Source: Methanosarcinales archaeon
GTDB lineage: Archaea > Halobacteriota > Methanosarcinia > Methanosarcinales > Methanocomedenaceae
DNA: 7,056 nucleotides
Direction: 5' to 3'
Assembly: GCA_013330355.1 (NCBI GenBank)
Contig: DUIM01000191.1
Coordinates: 1 to 7,056 of the forward strand
Shown: piece after piece, positions 5,307 through 7,056 of the stretch
Layout: the number at the start of each line of letters is the position of its first letter
Numbering within the stretch: position 1 is the stretch's first letter
Position numbers and translations under genes: made by a program
Notes under the pieces: generated by a model
The model's database searches: none
What the model was told of the DNA's origin: nothing
The model's input: the letters and a program-made list of their open reading frames with translations, nothing else

Positions 5307-5828
5307 TTACCGGATCTTTTTAGCAGCCAGCTCGATGGCAGCGATCAAGCTATCTCTTGGCATTATTGTAGCAACCGGTATGGTGAGCACTTTTTCCACT
5401 GTAGGACTGACGATGGGTGCACATACGAGCGCCGTGGCCCCATCCTGTTCGGCCTTTATGGCTGCTACGATCGCTTCTTCCATAGTCGTAGCCGAATATT
5501 CGCGGATTGTTATCAGCCGGCCGTCTATCTGCATCTTTTTCTCAATGATACCATCAAGTACCGGCCTGGCCGCAATAACAGCTATAAACTCACTATGTTC
5601 GGTACCTTCCAGTTTTTTAATGGTTTTCACGATCTCCCTTACGGTCTTCATGTTGGAATCCCTGTGGCCCGAGAGTATCTTATATAGCGTACTGGCAGGT
5701 ATTCCTGAAACTTTACTAAATTCTGCTGCAGTAATTCCCAGGTCATCCTTTATCACCCTGGATAACGTTTCCTGGAATATCTCATCTGATTCAAATGCTG
5801 CCTTAATAACTTTTTCTGCTGCGATCAT
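5307..5828 (-). CDS. HTH (XRE/Cro-like) transcriptional regulator with C-terminal sensor-like domain
   Basis: A 173-residue DNA-binding protein. Residues 31-57 carry a classic helix-turn-helix: ITAAEFSKVSGIPASTLYKI with recognition helix PASTLYKILSG, followed by a supporting helix NMKTVREIVKTIKKLE (59-74). The C-terminal half (about 80-173) begins FIAVIAARPVLDGII, continues LITIREYSATTMEEAIVAAI, and ends with ALVCAPIVSPTVEKVL and a helix IAAIELAAKK. This alternating strand-helix pattern looks like a small Rossmann-type ligand domain, distantly like the PrpR N-terminal sensor; I know similar HTH proteins from methanogens but no ligand. It is not the ThiN domain of archaeal ThiR. The ATG has AGGTGA 4 nt upstream. 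The gene is divergent from the ABC binding-protein gene, and the shared gap carries 9-bp direct repeats that could be its operator, so autoregulation and control of the transporter are likely but inferred. Confidence 0.82.
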   Translation of the reverse strand: MIAAEKVIKAAFESDEIFQETLSRVIKDDLGITAAEFSKVSGIPASTLYKILSGHRDSNMKTVREIVKTIKKLEGTEHSEFIAVIAARPVLDGIIEKKMQIDGRLITIREYSATTMEEAIVAAIKAEQDGATALVCAPIVSPTVEKVLTIPVATIMPRDSLIAAIELAAKKIR

Positions 5829-5863
5829 TCCTTCACCTATTTATTTCCAGTTACATTCAAGCG

Positions 5864-5893
5864 TTTACCAATACAATAGTATAATTTACCAAT
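5864..5893. repeat. Two perfect 9-bp direct repeats spaced 21 bp, candidate operator
   Basis: TTTACCAAT occurs at 5864-5872 and again at 5885-5893. The start-to-start distance of 21 bp is two helical turns, so both face the same side of the DNA. Between them lies the small palindrome ATAC-AATA-GTAT (5871-5882). A near match on the other strand, ATTGGAAAT, lies at 5928-5936. Such an arrangement fits cooperative binding of a dimeric HTH protein. Confidence 0.5.
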
Positions 5894-5992
5894 TTATTTA
5901 ATACTTCTGTACACTACAAAGCTGATAATTGGAAATGGTTATATGTGTAGCATTCATGGTTTTTCATTAAAAAATAATAAAATCAAGTTACA

Positions 5993-5996
5993 GAGG
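5993..5996 (+). promoter_or_regulatory. Ribosome binding site that decides the binding-protein start
   Basis: GAGG lies 7 nt before ATG 6004 but only 1 nt before the in-frame TTG at 5998, so ATG 6004 is the true start. Confidence 0.6.
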
Positions 5997-6003
5997 TTTG
6001 GAA

Positions 6004-6999
6004 ATGATAATACAACCATTGAAAATAATAGCCGCAATTCTAATAACCGGAATAATCCTTGTATCAGGATGTACGGCCCCCCAAAAGACCGAACTCAGGT
6101 TCGGATACCAGCCCAGTACACACCAGATCGCATACATGGCCGCCGATGCCAATGGCTGGTGGCTGGAAGATCTGGCACCCTACGGCATTACGTCTACCAA
6201 GGATTACCTGTTCCCGACCGGTGCCCCTGAAATGCAGGCCATGCTTGCAGGGGAGATTGATGTGGCTTATGTTGGATCCACGCCACCACTTTCCGCAATA
6301 GACCAGGGACTTGAGGCAAAGATCGTAGCCGGGGCACAGACACAGGGTTCAGATCTGGTGCTGGCAACTGACCTGCCCTATGAGTCTCCACAGGACCTTG
6401 AAGGTCTCAAGATAGCTACGTTCCCACCCGGTACCCTTCAGGATACAGTACTCAGGAAATGGCTTTTGGATAATGATATTGACCCTGATGAGAATGTTAC
6501 CATTCTGGGCATGGGAGGCGCAGAGGCTAAAACTGCACTAGCTTCAGGTAATGTGGATGCCGTATTCCTGCCCCACCCCAATCCTACTATCATAGAGTCA
6601 GAAGGATATGGCAAGGTCGTAGTACAATCTGGAAAGATGTGGCCCGATCATGCATGCTGTGTAGTACTGGTCAGCCAGGAACTGATCGATGAGCACCCGG
6701 AAATTGTTGAGCAGATTGTAAAGACCCATATCAAAGCCACCCAATATATTATAGATAATCCCGATGAAGCTGCCCGAATATTCTCAGATGATATCGGAGT
6801 GTCTTATAACATTTCAAGCCAATCCATACAGGACTGGGATGGAGAGTGGGTAAGTGACCCTAACATTGAACTGGCTACCGCACTGGAATATGCTAAAGTG
6901 CAGTATGACCTGGGTTATACAGATAAACTGCTGACACAGGATGACCTGTTCGACCTGAGTTTCTACAATAAGGTAATAGCGCAGATGGGTGAAGAGTAA
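6004..6999 (+). CDS. ABC transporter substrate-binding lipoprotein, NitT/TauT (SsuA/ThiY-like) family
   Basis: A 331-residue extracellular solute-binding protein. Residues 1-19 form the hydrophobic signal, and the lipobox VSGC places the lipidation site at C23. The mature domain starts ELRFGYQPSTHQIAYMAA (30-47), typical of the NMT1/SsuA-like periplasmic-binding type II fold. The hallmark MLAGEIDVAYVGSTPPLSAI lies at 80-99, then DLEGLKIATFPPGTLQD (131-147) and the second-lobe block ALASGNVDAVFLP (178-190). The family carries nitrate, bicarbonate, sulfonates, taurine or thiamine precursors, and the ligand cannot be read from sequence. C218-C219 is an adjacent cysteine pair. The gene is divergent from the HTH regulator, which probably controls it. 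A strong hairpin terminator overlaps its stop, and the next frame may encode the ATPase, so the order would be binding protein, then ATPase and permease, with the binding protein expected to be the most abundant. Confidence 0.9.
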   Translation: MIIQPLKIIAAILITGIILVSGCTAPQKTELRFGYQPSTHQIAYMAADANGWWLEDLAPYGITSTKDYLFPTGAPEMQAMLAGEIDVAYVGSTPPLSAIDQGLEAKIVAGAQTQGSDLVLATDLPYESPQDLEGLKIATFPPGTLQDTVLRKWLLDNDIDPDENVTILGMGGAEAKTALASGNVDAVFLPHPNPTIIESEGYGKVVVQSGKMWPDHACCVVLVSQELIDEHPEIVEQIVKTHIKATQYIIDNPDEAARIFSDDIGVSYNISSQSIQDWDGEWVSDPNIELATALEYAKVQYDLGYTDKLLTQDDLFDLSFYNKVIAQMGEE

Positions 7000-7026
7000 A
7001 GCTCTTCATCCATTAACCCCTTTTTT
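6984..7026 (+). terminator. Strong hairpin terminator overlapping the binding-protein stop codon
   Basis: Bases 6984-6996 pair with 7002-7014 in a 13-bp stem with two G-U pairs and a 5-nt loop (6997-7001). The stop codon TAA lies in the loop, and T6 (7021-7026) follows 6 nt after the stem. It probably works as a terminator or as partial read-through attenuation before the next gene. Confidence 0.7.
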
Positions 7027-7032
7027 AGGTGC

Positions 7033-7056
7033 ATGGGACAATTCCTTGATGTGAGG
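7033..7056 (+). CDS. Possible start of next gene, truncated by window edge; plausibly an ABC transporter ATPase
   Basis: An open frame from ATG 7033 to the window edge encodes MGQFLDVR. ABC ATPases of the NitT/TauT type often begin with a short beta strand of the form FLxVRNVS, so this fits the component expected after a binding protein. Only eight codons are visible. AGGTG at 7027-7031 is too close to the ATG to be a normal ribosome site, so the call rests on context. Confidence 0.35.

Larger units (their letters stand above)
5829..6003. promoter_or_regulatory. Divergent regulatory region of the HTH gene and the ABC binding-protein gene
   Basis: The 175-nt gap is AT-rich. For the HTH gene, TATA candidates on the minus strand are TTATACTATT near 5876-5885 and TTAAATAA near 5895-5902; either would place the direct repeats in or next to the core promoter. 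For the binding-protein gene, GTTATATGT at 5938-5946 is a TATA candidate, giving a leader of roughly 30 nt that contains the GAGG site at 5993-5996. The remainder, about 5947-5990, is A-rich with nothing recognisable. Confidence 0.5.

Noticed and set aside
5335..5901. 188-codon open frame on the plus strand opposite the HTH gene
   Set aside because: It is antisense to a clearly recognisable HTH protein, and its Ser/Ile-rich composition is what the reverse strand of that gene would give.
5943..6230. 95-codon plus-strand open frame overlapping the start of the binding-protein gene
   Set aside because: It runs out of frame through the signal peptide and first domain of the binding protein, and its residues are low-complexity or arginine/proline-rich shadow sequence.
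1..7056. CRISPR array, tRNA, rRNA, insertion sequence or phage genes
   Set aside because: No regularly spaced repeats, tRNA-like folds, transposase motifs or terminal inverted repeats were seen on either strand.

Overview
The window looks like chromosomal DNA of a methanogen-lineage euryarchaeon, most likely in or near the Methanosarcinales (possibly an ANME-2/Methanoperedens-type relative). The evidence is an archaeal (form III) RuBisCO, a GHMP-type archaeal shikimate kinase next to a chorismate mutase, a DUF1699-like protein (a family I associate with Methanosarcinales), TATA-type promoters and two lipobox surface proteins. The lineage is inferred from gene content; no search was run.

Layout. 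Bases 1-1881 (+) hold the C-terminal half of an archaeal phosphoglucosamine mutase, followed 16 nt later by a complete form III RuBisCO large subunit that keeps every catalytic residue I could align. An AT-rich gap (1882-1966) with promoter-like sequence leads into a second plus-strand cluster: a previously easy-to-miss 53-aa cysteine-rich protein (TTG start, 1967-2128), shikimate kinase (2145-2996) and chorismate mutase (to 3292). These make up the late shikimate/aromatic branch. A bidirectional hairpin terminator separates this cluster from the convergent minus-strand DUF1699-like gene (3319-3711).

A minus-strand YkgJ-type CxxCxxCC protein (3828-4487) is divergent from a plus-strand lipoprotein of unknown function (4579-5301), which runs tail-to-tail, 5 nt apart, into a minus-strand HTH regulator (5307-5828). 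The regulator is divergent from a NitT/TauT-type ABC substrate-binding lipoprotein (6004-6999). Their shared intergenic region carries two perfect 9-bp direct repeats spaced 21 bp apart, a good candidate operator. The binding-protein gene ends in a strong hairpin-plus-T6 terminator whose loop contains the stop codon. The last 24 bases may be the start of the next gene, plausibly the ABC ATPase.

How the genes may work together. glmM-rbcL looks like one transcription unit linking sugar-phosphate metabolism and CO2 fixation or nucleotide recycling. The small Cys protein, aroK and chorismate mutase look like an aromatic biosynthesis operon. The HTH gene and the binding-protein gene look like a local regulator-transporter pair. 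No CRISPR array, tRNA, rRNA, insertion sequence or phage gene was seen. The least described items are the small cysteine protein, the HTH regulator with its unassigned sensor domain and operator-like repeats, the 4 x 9-nt G-rich repeat inside glmM that also fits a G-quadruplex pattern, and a chorismate mutase with two altered active-site positions.
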